From assembly GCA_963808615.1 (NCBI GenBank), contig CAWEGV010000013.1, positions 434,001 through 498,000 on the forward strand: a DNA stretch of 64,000 nt. The letters run 5' to 3'. The stretch is from Palsa-504 sp963808615 (lineage in GTDB: Bacteria; Actinomycetota; Actinomycetes; Streptosporangiales; Streptosporangiaceae). Below, one piece after another: positions 36,523 to 44,543 of the stretch. Position 1 is the stretch's first letter; each line of letters begins with the position of its first letter. The position numbers and the translations under genes are program-made. The notes under the pieces were generated by a model. That model did no database searches and had not been told where the DNA came from. It saw only the letters and a program-made list of their open reading frames with translations.

Positions 36523-39500
36523 TCAACTGGTGACGCGCGGTGCGTCCTGTGGGGCCAGAGCGGCGGCGCGATCCAGGAGGGGCTGGCAGCGCAGGCGGCC
36601 GGCGATGTCGCGGGCCTCCTGGATGACCGCGGTGGCGGCCTCGGCGTCACCTGCGTGCGCCAGGAAATCGGCGTGGTCGAGCAGGCCGTGGGCGAGGTGG
36701 TAGGGGGTGGACTGCTCGCGCAGGCTCTTGATCGCGGCGGCGAAAGAAGCCGCAGCGTCTGTTTCTGCGTCTTCGTTTTCAGCCAGGAGCCGGGCGCGGG
36801 CCAGGTCCCGTTCGGCCCGGAGCATCGGGGCCAGGTAGCCGGGCTGGTAGGAGTCGAGCAGGGCGAGCAGGTCCCGGACGGCCGCGGTGTCGGCCAGCTC
36901 GTGCGCGCAGCGCGCGGCCAGCGGCCACGCCCAGCGCGGGGCCACGGAGCTGATCCCGAGAGCCTCGGCGTGAGCCAGGATCGCCCGGGCGTGGCGCAAG
37001 GCATCAGCCGGCTGACGGCGGGCGGTGGCGGCGAACGCCTCCAGGAGGCTGGTCAGGGCCTGATCCTGGGGGTCTTCGGTCGACCGGTAGTTCCGCAGGG
37101 CGGTGCGCATGGCCTCGGCTGTCCCGGCGTCACCACGCAGAGCAGCCAGCCAGCCGCGCTCGCAGATGACGTCCTCCATGTCCGCCAGCGCGTCGGAGTC
37201 CACCGCCTGGGTAAATTCGGCTTCGGCGGCGTCCCAGTCACCGATCTGGAGCAGCGCCTCGGCCACGTTTATGAGCGCCGCGGCCAGGGGACGTCGCTCC
37301 CCGGTGCGGCGCAGGTGACCGGCGGCGGTCCGCGCGGCGTCAGCCGCGGCGGCGGGATCGCCGGGCATCAGCGTGTCGGCCAGGTTGAGCAGCGCGCGTC
37401 CTACGGCGAAGTTGTCGCCGGCGTGGGCGGCGAGCCGCGCGCTCTCGCGGAAGTAGGAGATCGCCTGCGGCCGCCGCTCGGCCAGGAGGTGGTAAAGCCC
37501 CCTGGTCACGAAAAGCTCGGCGAGCTGGCCGGGGCCGACGCCCAGGGCTTGGCCCAGGGTAAGTGACTCCGCGCTGAGCCGGTCGGCGTCGGGTGAGCCG
37601 ACGAACACCTCGAGCAGCGCAAGCCGACTCAAGGCCCACACGGTGTCGGTGTCGGGACCTACCCGCAGGACTTCCAGGGCGGCGATGAGCTGCTCACGGG
37701 CATCGGCGTGACGCCCCCAGGTGCTCAGGGCCCGGCCGACGAGAGCCTGGGCCCGCGCGGCGGCGCGGTCCTGACCGCGTCGCAGATAATGACCGCGTGC
37801 CTGCTCCGCGTACTCGACGGACACCGGATAGCTGGCGTTGACCCAGGCGGCATGCGCGGCGCGTTCCCACAATCTGGCTACGGCTTCGTCGGCAGCCTCG
37901 GGCGGGCTCAGCCTGGCGGCGGCGGCGTAGCTGGCCGCAGCCTGGGTCGGAGCGCCGGTCCGCTCGGCGCGTTCGGCGGCGCGGGTCAAGGAGGCGATGG
38001 CCTGGCCGCGGATCTCGGCGGCGTCGGGGTCGTCGGGGATGGCGTGTAGCGCGTCCAGGTAGTGCCGGGCAATCACGTCGGCGACTTCCTCGCCGTCGCC
38101 GGGGAAAGTGGCGCGCAGGTGGGCGGCTGCCTCGAGGTGGCGGGCCTTGCGGTCGCGGCGCGACAAGGTATCGTACGCGACCTGCCGCAGCATGTCCTGG
38201 GCGAACTGGTAGCTGCCCCGCTCCGGCGACAGCGGGTCGGCGGATACGCTCAGGACCTCGCGGCGGACCAGGTCGGCCAGGGCGGACCGCACGGACGGCT
38301 CGTCGCGTCCGGACACCGCGATCAGCGCCTCGGCCGGGAACGTGGTACCCAGCACGGCGGCGTCCGCGACCAGCCGCCGGGCGCCGGGGTCCAGGGCGTC
38401 GAGCCGGGCGGCCAGCAGCGCGTGCAGGCTGTCCGGCACGGCCAGCTCGCCGACGTCGCCGGTCAGCCGGTAGACCCCCTCGACCGGCTGGACGATGTCC
38501 CGGTCGATCAGCGAGCGGACGGTCTCCACGGCGAACAGCGGGACACCCTGGGCCTGACGGGTGATCTTGGACCGCGCGGCGGGCGGCATGCCTGGCACCA
38601 GCGCGTCGACCAGCAGGTCCATGGAGGCCGCGTCCAGCGGGTCCAGGGTCAGCGTGCTCCGGTTCCGGCCGGCGCCGAATCCCGGCCGGGCCTGGCCCAG
38701 CTCGGGCCGGGCGAACACCAGCACGTATACGGGCAGGTCACGCACCCAGTCGATCAGGTGGTCCAGGAAGTCCAGCAGGCCGGCATCGGCGTACTGGGCG
38801 TCCTCGACCAGCAGGATGACCGGGTTCTCGGCCGCGAGCCGCTCGAAGAACAGCCGCCAGCCGGCGAACAGCTCCTCGCGGGACAAGGCCTCACCGCCGT
38901 CGCCGGCGAACGCCACGCCGAGGAGCCGGCCCAGGCGCAGTCCGGCGTAGGCGTGTTCGGCCGGGTCGGGCACGAACCGGTCCAGGCCCGCGGCCAGCTT
39001 GGCCGCGGCGGTCTCGGGGGGGTCCTCCTCGGCGATGCCCAGCCGCTGGCGGACGATCTGGGCCAGCGCCCAGAACGCCACCCCTTCCCCGTAGGACAGG
39101 CAGCGGCCCCGGTGCCACCACACCTCGGCCGCCAGGCCGTCGGCGTACTTCTCGAACTCCCAGCCCAGCCGCGACTTGCCCACGCCAGCCGGCCCGGAGA
39201 TGAGCAGCAGCCGCGGCACCCGCCGTTCGGCCGTGGCGTGGAACAAGTCCTTGACCGTGCGCAGCTCGGCGTCCCGCCCGGTCAGCGGGGCCTCCAGGCC
39301 GTCAACTCGCTGCGACCCGCCCACCGCCGAGATCACCCGGGTCGCCCGCCACAGCCGCTGCGGCTCGGCCTTGCCTTTGAGGGGCCGCTCCCCGGCGTCG
39401 GCGAAGCCGATCGCGCTGGCGGCCAGGCGCTGAGTCGGGGTGTCCGCCAGCACCGAGCCGGGTTCGGCGGCCGCCTGCACCCGGGACGCCGTGTTGACCG

Positions 39501-40080
39501 CGTCCCCGGCCACCATGCCCTCGCCCACGGCGCCCAGGTTGACCGCCACCTCGCCGGTCACCACCCCGGCCCGCGCGGCCAGACCGGGCAGGCCCGACTC
39601 GGTGCCCAGCTCGGCCACCGCGGCCACCAGGTCAAGCGCGGCCCGCACGGCCCGCTCCGCGTCGCCCTCGGTCGCCACCGGGGTGCCCCACACGGCCATC
39701 ACCGCATCGCCGATGAACTTCTCGACCACTCCCCCGTAGCGGCCGATGACCGTCCGCGCCACCTCGAAGTACCGCGACAGCAGCTCCCTGACCGCCTCCG
39801 GGTCCCGTGATTCCGACAGCGGCGTGAACCCCACCACGTCGCAGAACAGGACCGAGCAGACCCGCCGCTCGGCGGCTGACTCGCGGCCCGGCTGGGCGGC
39901 CGGCGTGACCGGGGCCGGGGCAGGCGCGGCCTCGAACAGGGTGGCGCCACAGTAACGGCAGAAGCGCTTGCCTGGAGTCAGCGGCTTACCGCACGAGGGA
40001 CACCCGCCGACGGGAGCGCCGCAGTCCCCGCAGAACAGGTCGTCTGCGTCCAGAAGCGCACCGCACCGCCCGCACCCCAC
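36523..40080 (-). CDS. Adenylate/guanylate cyclase-AAA ATPase-TPR regulator with N-terminal zinc ribbons
   Basis: An 1185-residue multidomain protein. Residues 1-50 carry two CxxC zinc ribbons (CGRCGALL, FCGDCGAP, CPSCGKPL, FCRYCGA). Residues about 70-245 form a class III nucleotide cyclase domain (VCSVLFCDVVGFTPLSESRD, EKFIGDAVMAVWGTPVATEG) with both metal aspartates. About 270-600 form an AAA-type ATPase with the P-loop LLISGPAGVGKSRLGWE and a VILLVEDAQYADAG Walker B. The remainder is TPR-like helical repeats. Such proteins integrate signals into cAMP or act as large regulators. The GTG at 40080 is the start. It is divergent from the amine oxidase gene. Confidence 0.9.
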   Translation of the reverse strand: MGCGRCGALLDADDLFCGDCGAPVGGCPSCGKPLTPGKRFCRYCGATLFEAAPAPAPVTPAAQPGRESAAERRVCSVLFCDVVGFTPLSESRDPEAVRELLSRYFEVARTVIGRYGGVVEKFIGDAVMAVWGTPVATEGDAERAVRAALDLVAAVAELGTESGLPGLAARAGVVTGEVAVNLGAVGEGMVAGDAVNTASRVQAAAEPGSVLADTPTQRLAASAIGFADAGERPLKGKAEPQRLWRATRVISAVGGSQRVDGLEAPLTGRDAELRTVKDLFHATAERRVPRLLLISGPAGVGKSRLGWEFEKYADGLAAEVWWHRGRCLSYGEGVAFWALAQIVRQRLGIAEEDPPETAAAKLAAGLDRFVPDPAEHAYAGLRLGRLLGVAFAGDGGEALSREELFAGWRLFFERLAAENPVILLVEDAQYADAGLLDFLDHLIDWVRDLPVYVLVFARPELGQARPGFGAGRNRSTLTLDPLDAASMDLLVDALVPGMPPAARSKITRQAQGVPLFAVETVRSLIDRDIVQPVEGVYRLTGDVGELAVPDSLHALLAARLDALDPGARRLVADAAVLGTTFPAEALIAVSGRDEPSVRSALADLVRREVLSVSADPLSPERGSYQFAQDMLRQVAYDTLSRRDRKARHLEAAAHLRATFPGDGEEVADVIARHYLDALHAIPDDPDAAEIRGQAIASLTRAAERAERTGAPTQAAASYAAAARLSPPEAADEAVARLWERAAHAAWVNASYPVSVEYAEQARGHYLRRGQDRAAARAQALVGRALSTWGRHADAREQLIAALEVLRVGPDTDTVWALSRLALLEVFVGSPDADRLSAESLTLGQALGVGPGQLAELFVTRGLYHLLAERRPQAISYFRESARLAAHAGDNFAVGRALLNLADTLMPGDPAAAADAARTAAGHLRRTGERRPLAAALINVAEALLQIGDWDAAEAEFTQAVDSDALADMEDVICERGWLAALRGDAGTAEAMRTALRNYRSTEDPQDQALTSLLEAFAATARRQPADALRHARAILAHAEALGISSVAPRWAWPLAARCAHELADTAAVRDLLALLDSYQPGYLAPMLRAERDLARARLLAENEDAETDAAASFAAAIKSLREQSTPYHLAHGLLDHADFLAHAGDAEAATAVIQEARDIAGRLRCQPLLDRAAALAPQDAPRVTS

Positions 40081-40302
40081 CCGGCAACTCCCACGCTCGG
40101 CACGTCAACCCGGTCAAGCTCACATGTAACCGTCATTGTAGGTAGCGAGGGGCTCGCCGCGAAGTCCCCCGGACCGACTGAACCGGCTGGGGGACTGATA
40201 CCGGGGTTCGTTCGGCACAAAAAACATCGGAGCGGGCGGATGTGGCGTCGCCTGCGGTCATCCGTCAGGATGGGGCTTGCCCGCGGTAATGGAGGGACAA
40301 TC

Positions 40303-42216
40303 GTGACAAGCGCACCGGCACATCCGCTCGACCCGCTGAGCGCCGGGGAGATCCGGCAGGCGGCCGCGATCCTGCGGCGCGACCGGGGAGTCGGCGCCGG
40401 CTGGCGGTTCGCGTCGATCGACCTCAAGGAGCCAGCCAAGGACGCGCTGGCGGCAGGTCCGGTGGCGGGCGAGATGGCTGGCCGCGAGGCGATCGTGGTG
40501 TGCTGGGACCGCTCGGACGGGCGGGCCTGGCGGGCGGTGGTGTCGCTGACCGGTGACGCGGTGACGGCCTGGGAGGACCTGCCCGGCCAGCAGCCGAACA
40601 TGACGGTGGACGAGTGGCACGAGTGCGACGTGATGCTGCGGGCCCACCCGGCGCTGGCCGAGGCGCTGGCCAGGCGCGGGATCACCGACCTGTCACTGGT
40701 GCTGACCGACATGTGGGCTTACGGCGCCGCGCTGGTGCCCGAACGCTACCGGGGCCTGCGGATCGGCTGGTCGGACGTGTGGTACCGGGACAGCCCGGAC
40801 AGCAACCCGTACGCGCACCACGTGACCGGGCTGCACCCGGTGGTGGACCTGAACCGCATGACACTGCTGGAAATAGAAGATGCCGAGCTCTATAACAGGC
40901 CGGGTGAGCAGCCCGAGGTGAGCGGGGAGTACGTGCCGGCGCTGCTCGGGCGGCCGCTGCGCGAGGTCAAGCCGCTGGAGGTCAGCCAGCCGGAGGGGGC
41001 CGGGTTCGCCCTGGACGGCCGGCTGCTGTCCTGGCAGAACTGGCAGCTGCGGCTGGGGTTCAACTACCGCGAGGGCCTGGTGCTGCACCAGGTGGGGTTT
41101 ACTGACGGCGGCCGGCTGCGGCCGGTGGCGCACCGGATGTCGTTCGCGGAGATGTTCGTGCCGTACCGGGACGCCAGCCCGGATCACTACCGGCGGACCG
41201 CGTTCGACATCGGCGAGTGGGGCCTGGGCTTCATGACCACCTCGCTGGAGCTGGGCTGCGACTGCCTGGGCGTGATCAGCTACCTGGACGCGGTGGTGCA
41301 CGACTCGGCGGGCGTGCCGCGGGACATCCCCAACGCGATCTGCATCCACGAGGAGGACAGCGGCGTGCTGTGGAAGCACGTCGACGAGCGGACCGGCGCA
41401 CAGGTGCGGCGCCAGCGGCGGCTGGTGGTCTCCTTCCACGTGACCGTGGCCAACTATGAGTACCTGGTGTACTGGCGGTTCTACCAGGACGGGAACATCG
41501 AGTGCGAGGTCCGGGCCACCGGGATCGTGGTCACCTCGCACGTTCCGCGGGACGGCGGCGAGCCGAGGACCGGGACCGTGGTGGACCAGGGGACTTACGC
41601 GCCGTTCCACCAGCACTTCATCGTGGCGCGGCTCGACCTGGACGTGGACGGGCCGGACAACACGGTGCACGCGGTCGAATCACGGGTCACCGGAGACGAC
41701 CCCTACGGCCTGGGGCTGGAGATCGTGGACACGCCGCTGCGCACCGAAGCGGAGGGGAAGCAAGACTACGACTGGGCCACCCAGCGCGGCTGGAAGGTGG
41801 TCAACCCCGGCGTGCGGAACGGCCTGGGCACCCCGGTCGGGTACAAGCTCGTGCCGTCCGGGGCGTTCCCGCCGCTGCTCGACCCTTCGGCGCCCGCCTT
41901 CAAGCGGGCCGAGGTGATCGGGCACACGCTGTGGGTCACGCCGTACCGGGCCGACGAGCGCTGGCCGTGCGGCGACTTCCCCAACCTGAGCCTGACCGAC
42001 GAGGGGCTGCCGGCCTGGACGGCCGCGAACCGGTCCATCGAGGACACCGACGTGGTGCTGTGGTACGTGTTCGGCATCCACCACATCACCCGGCCGGAGG
42101 ACTGGCCGGTGATGCCGACCGACGCGGTGTCGTTCTGGCTGAAGCCGTTCGGCTTCTTCGACCGCAACCCGGCCCTGGACGTTCCGCCCAGCCCGCACCC
42201 GGGGTGCCAGGCCTAG
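40303..42216 (+). CDS. Primary-amine oxidase (copper/TPQ)
   Basis: A 637-residue copper amine oxidase that turns primary amines into aldehydes, ammonia and hydrogen peroxide. The tyrosine that becomes topaquinone lies in VANYEYLVYWRF (NYEY), the catalytic-base region in LGVISYLDAVVHDSAG, and the copper histidines in APFHQHFIVARLDLDVDG and FGIHHITRPEDWPVMP. All ligands are visible, so it should be active. No signal peptide is apparent. The GTG at 40303 follows GGAGGG and is preferred to an upstream ATG at 40240. It may serve amine catabolism with the decarboxylase nearby. Confidence 0.93.
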   Translation: MTSAPAHPLDPLSAGEIRQAAAILRRDRGVGAGWRFASIDLKEPAKDALAAGPVAGEMAGREAIVVCWDRSDGRAWRAVVSLTGDAVTAWEDLPGQQPNMTVDEWHECDVMLRAHPALAEALARRGITDLSLVLTDMWAYGAALVPERYRGLRIGWSDVWYRDSPDSNPYAHHVTGLHPVVDLNRMTLLEIEDAELYNRPGEQPEVSGEYVPALLGRPLREVKPLEVSQPEGAGFALDGRLLSWQNWQLRLGFNYREGLVLHQVGFTDGGRLRPVAHRMSFAEMFVPYRDASPDHYRRTAFDIGEWGLGFMTTSLELGCDCLGVISYLDAVVHDSAGVPRDIPNAICIHEEDSGVLWKHVDERTGAQVRRQRRLVVSFHVTVANYEYLVYWRFYQDGNIECEVRATGIVVTSHVPRDGGEPRTGTVVDQGTYAPFHQHFIVARLDLDVDGPDNTVHAVESRVTGDDPYGLGLEIVDTPLRTEAEGKQDYDWATQRGWKVVNPGVRNGLGTPVGYKLVPSGAFPPLLDPSAPAFKRAEVIGHTLWVTPYRADERWPCGDFPNLSLTDEGLPAWTAANRSIEDTDVVLWYVFGIHHITRPEDWPVMPTDAVSFWLKPFGFFDRNPALDVPPSPHPGCQA

Positions 42217-42219
42217 CGT

Positions 42220-42432
42220 TTACAGCTCATCCGGATCGTTGCCCGGGGAGTGCTTGCCGAAGTACTTGTCGTCCTGCTGGACCCGGGCCACGTCCTCGGC
42301 GGCGGCCTCCTGGATCTCCTCGAGTTCGGGGGTCTCGTAGCTGCGGTGAACCAGGCTGGGCCGCTCCTGCTCTTCCGCGATCTCGTCCTCGTATCTGGAC
42401 CAGCGGGAGCGCAGCCAGGAAAAGAAGCCCAT
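42220..42432 (-). CDS. Small acidic hypothetical protein
   Basis: A 70-residue protein (begins MGFFSWLRSRWSRYEDEI) with an amphipathic, Trp-rich start and a highly acidic helical remainder (ELEEIQEAAAEDVARVQQDD). It converges on the amine oxidase gene with a three-base gap. No domain is recognised, but codon use is normal and the frame is compact, so it is probably real. Confidence 0.55.
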   Translation of the reverse strand: MGFFSWLRSRWSRYEDEIAEEQERPSLVHRSYETPELEEIQEAAAEDVARVQQDDKYFGKHSPGNDPDEL

Positions 42433-42534
42433 TACCGACTCCGAATCATTGCGATGTGGGTGTACCTAGGTCTACCCCGAAGACGGAGGTCATCACCATG
42501 TCGGCGCGGGGCAGGCGCTGCCTACGATAACGCC

Positions 42535-43224
42535 GTGACGATGCGGGAACCGGACCGCTGGTTGCCAAGCCCCCGTATTGAAGGCGGCCCGGTCTCCGGT
42601 CACCAGGTCCCCGGCGGCCGGATCCTCGGCCGCCGGGGCGGTGACCCGCGGGGCAACGCACGGCTGACCGCCATGACCGGGACCGTGCTGCTGGTGCTGT
42701 TCGTCGCGGAGTGCCTGACCCTGCTGGACCTGGGCAACATGCTGACCCTGCACGTCTTCCTCGGGTTCTTGCTGCTCGGCCCGGTCAGCCTCAAGATCGG
42801 CTCCACGCTGTGGCGCTTCACCAGGTACTACACCCGTTCGGAGCCTTACGTGCGGAGGGGGCCGCCGCATCTGCCGCAGCGGATACTCGGGCCGTTCGTC
42901 ATCCTGACCACCGTGGCCGTGCTCGGCACCGGTGTGGTCCTGGCCTTCCAGGGCCAGGGGCCGAGTGGGTGGCAGTGGCATCAGCTGCACCGCGAGGCGT
43001 TCCTGGTCTGGGTGATGGTCATCGTCCTGCACCTGGCCTCGTATGTCCCGAAGCTGCCCGGGCTGCTGGCCCGCCGTCCGGCGGGGCGGGCGCAGGCCGT
43101 GCTGGCGGCCAGCCTGACCCGCTGGCTGCTGCTGGCCGGCTCGCTGGCCGCCGGGCTGGTGCTGGCCTTGGTGAGCTACCACCTGGCGGGTAACTGGGGC
43201 GGATCGGGGAGCCTGCTGCCGTAG
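42535..43224 (+). CDS. Four-helix membrane protein, cytochrome b561-like layout
   Basis: A 229-residue membrane protein with about four or five hydrophobic helices: TGTVLLVLFVAECLTLLDLG, LTLHVFLGFLLLGPVSLKIG, RILGPFVILTTVAVLGTGVV and AFLVWVMVIVLHLASYV. A final C-terminal helix follows. Histidines placed within helices (LTLHVFLG, QLHREAF, IVLHLASY) resemble haem ligands of small b-type cytochromes, but the family is not certain. A TACGAT box ends 7 bases before the GTG at 42535, so the mRNA may be leaderless. Confidence 0.6.
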   Translation: MTMREPDRWLPSPRIEGGPVSGHQVPGGRILGRRGGDPRGNARLTAMTGTVLLVLFVAECLTLLDLGNMLTLHVFLGFLLLGPVSLKIGSTLWRFTRYYTRSEPYVRRGPPHLPQRILGPFVILTTVAVLGTGVVLAFQGQGPSGWQWHQLHREAFLVWVMVIVLHLASYVPKLPGLLARRPAGRAQAVLAASLTRWLLLAGSLAAGLVLALVSYHLAGNWGGSGSLLP

Positions 43225-43259
43225 GCCTTCTTGCGCCGGGGCGCGCGTGGCACGATGAA

Positions 43260-43556
43260 ATGGTGCGGGTGGAGATGAGCCGGGAGGCGGAGGAGTTCGT
43301 CCGCGGGCGGGGCGGCCAGGTGTGGGTGTGGGCTGCCCACCCGCGCGTGTGCTGCTGGGGCACGCCCGCTTACATGCACGCGGCCACCGCGCCGCCGCCG
43401 GGCCTGTCGGGGTTCCGCCCGGTTGAGGAGGCCGGCCTGCAGATCTGGTTCCGCATCTCGGGCGGCCGGGTGCCCGACGTACTGGAGATCGGCGTGCACG
43501 GCCGGCGCCATCCCCGGGTCGAGGCGTACTGGGACGGCTGCAGCTTCGCCCTTTAG
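43260..43556 (+). CDS. Small hypothetical protein
   Basis: A 98-residue protein (begins MVRVEMSREAEEFVRGRGGQ). It has one possible metal-site cluster (HPRVCCWGTP) and ends in EIGVHGRRHPRVEAYWDG. The pattern is found in short uncharacterised actinobacterial proteins with an iron-sulphur-like start. No clear ribosome site; translation may begin at the ATG or the adjacent GTG. Function unknown. Confidence 0.5.
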   Translation: MVRVEMSREAEEFVRGRGGQVWVWAAHPRVCCWGTPAYMHAATAPPPGLSGFRPVEEAGLQIWFRISGGRVPDVLEIGVHGRRHPRVEAYWDGCSFAL

Positions 43557-43558
43557 GT

Positions 43559-43660
43559 CAGCTGCGTAGGGCCTGGGTGAAGAGCTCGAGGATGGCGGAG
43601 ACGTTGCGGTCGGCGGCGTCGACCACGCCGAGGAAGCCGGCGAAGCCGTGGATCAGATGC
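43559..43660 (-). pseudogene. Alpha/beta hydrolase (lipase-like) C-terminal remnant
   Basis: The reverse strand reads LIHGFAGFLGVVDAADRNVS and AILELFTQALRS before a stop at 43559, like the last helix and HGF histidine of hormone-sensitive-lipase-type hydrolases. Upstream, around 43660-43750, only broken scraps remain (for example TGMWEFRISPDGI). The whole gap 43557-43760 looks like decayed coding DNA. Confidence 0.4.
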
Positions 43661-43760
43661 CGTCCGGGCTGATGCGGAACTCCCACATGCCCGTGGCCGG
43701 ATCACCGGTGATCAGGCCCGGATCAGGCGCTGCCCGCCGACTTCGGTGAGGAACTGGCGG

Positions 43761-44447
43761 TCAGGGGATCCAGACCGAGTGGTCGTGGGCGAAGTAGACC
43801 ATCCGGGGATCGAATTGCTGCAGGGTGCCGATCCAGTCCGGGATGGCGGGCAGGGGCGGGCCATGGCCGTCGCGGCGGGCTTGCCAGGCGAGCCGGTCGG
43901 CGGCGTACTGGGTCGCGGTGTCGTGGCTCTGGCCCGCCACGATCACCGTCCCGTCGGCCCGGCGGACGACCAGCGACTGGTGACCGGCGGTGTGGCCCGG
44001 GGTGGGCATGAGGAAGATCCCGGGCAGCATCTCGACCGGGCCCGTCACCTGCTCGAAGCGGGTGCCCTCGAGGAGTTCGGGGAGCGTGTAGTCCCGGGTC
44101 TGGCGGGCGGCCCGGAGTTCGGTGTCCTGGACGAAGACCGGCATCGGGCCCAGCAGCGGGTTGCCGCCGCAGTGGTCGAAGTGCAGGTGGCAGTTGGCGG
44201 CCAGCCGCAGGTCGCCGATCTGCACTCCGACGGCGGCCAGCGCTTCGGCGAGCCCGGTCCGGCGCGGCCGGTAATGGGCATCGACCTCGGGGTCGGAACC
44301 CATGCCGGTGTCGAACAAGATCATCCCCTGGGGATGGCTGACCACGTAGCCCAGGCAGGGTTCGACCCGCGGGCCACCCGTCCCGGTCTCCTCCGCGGGC
44401 CGCACGAAGTAGCCGAAATCCACCCGCCGGACGGTGATGTCAGCCAT
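43761..44447 (-). CDS. Metallo-beta-lactamase fold hydrolase (N-acyl homoserine lactonase-like)
   Basis: A 228-residue di-zinc hydrolase. The metal motif is CHLHFDHCGG (HxHxDH); MPTPGHTAGHQSLVV provides the next histidine, and AGQSHDTATQY and YFAHDHSVWIP the remaining ligands. The layout (ILFDTGMGSDPEVDAHYRPR before the HxHxDH) is that of AHL-lactonase-like proteins. Quorum-quenching activity is possible but not shown. The ATG at 44447 begins the conserved domain. Confidence 0.85.
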   Translation of the reverse strand: MADITVRRVDFGYFVRPAEETGTGGPRVEPCLGYVVSHPQGMILFDTGMGSDPEVDAHYRPRRTGLAEALAAVGVQIGDLRLAANCHLHFDHCGGNPLLGPMPVFVQDTELRAARQTRDYTLPELLEGTRFEQVTGPVEMLPGIFLMPTPGHTAGHQSLVVRRADGTVIVAGQSHDTATQYAADRLAWQARRDGHGPPLPAIPDWIGTLQQFDPRMVYFAHDHSVWIP

Positions 44448-44543
44448 TCCGTGGTTCACCACCTGGGGTGGACCTGGGCCCGGATTCGCCGGTCCAGGAT
44501 GCGTTCTTCCACGCGCCAAGACTACGGGCGGCGGATCGGCTGG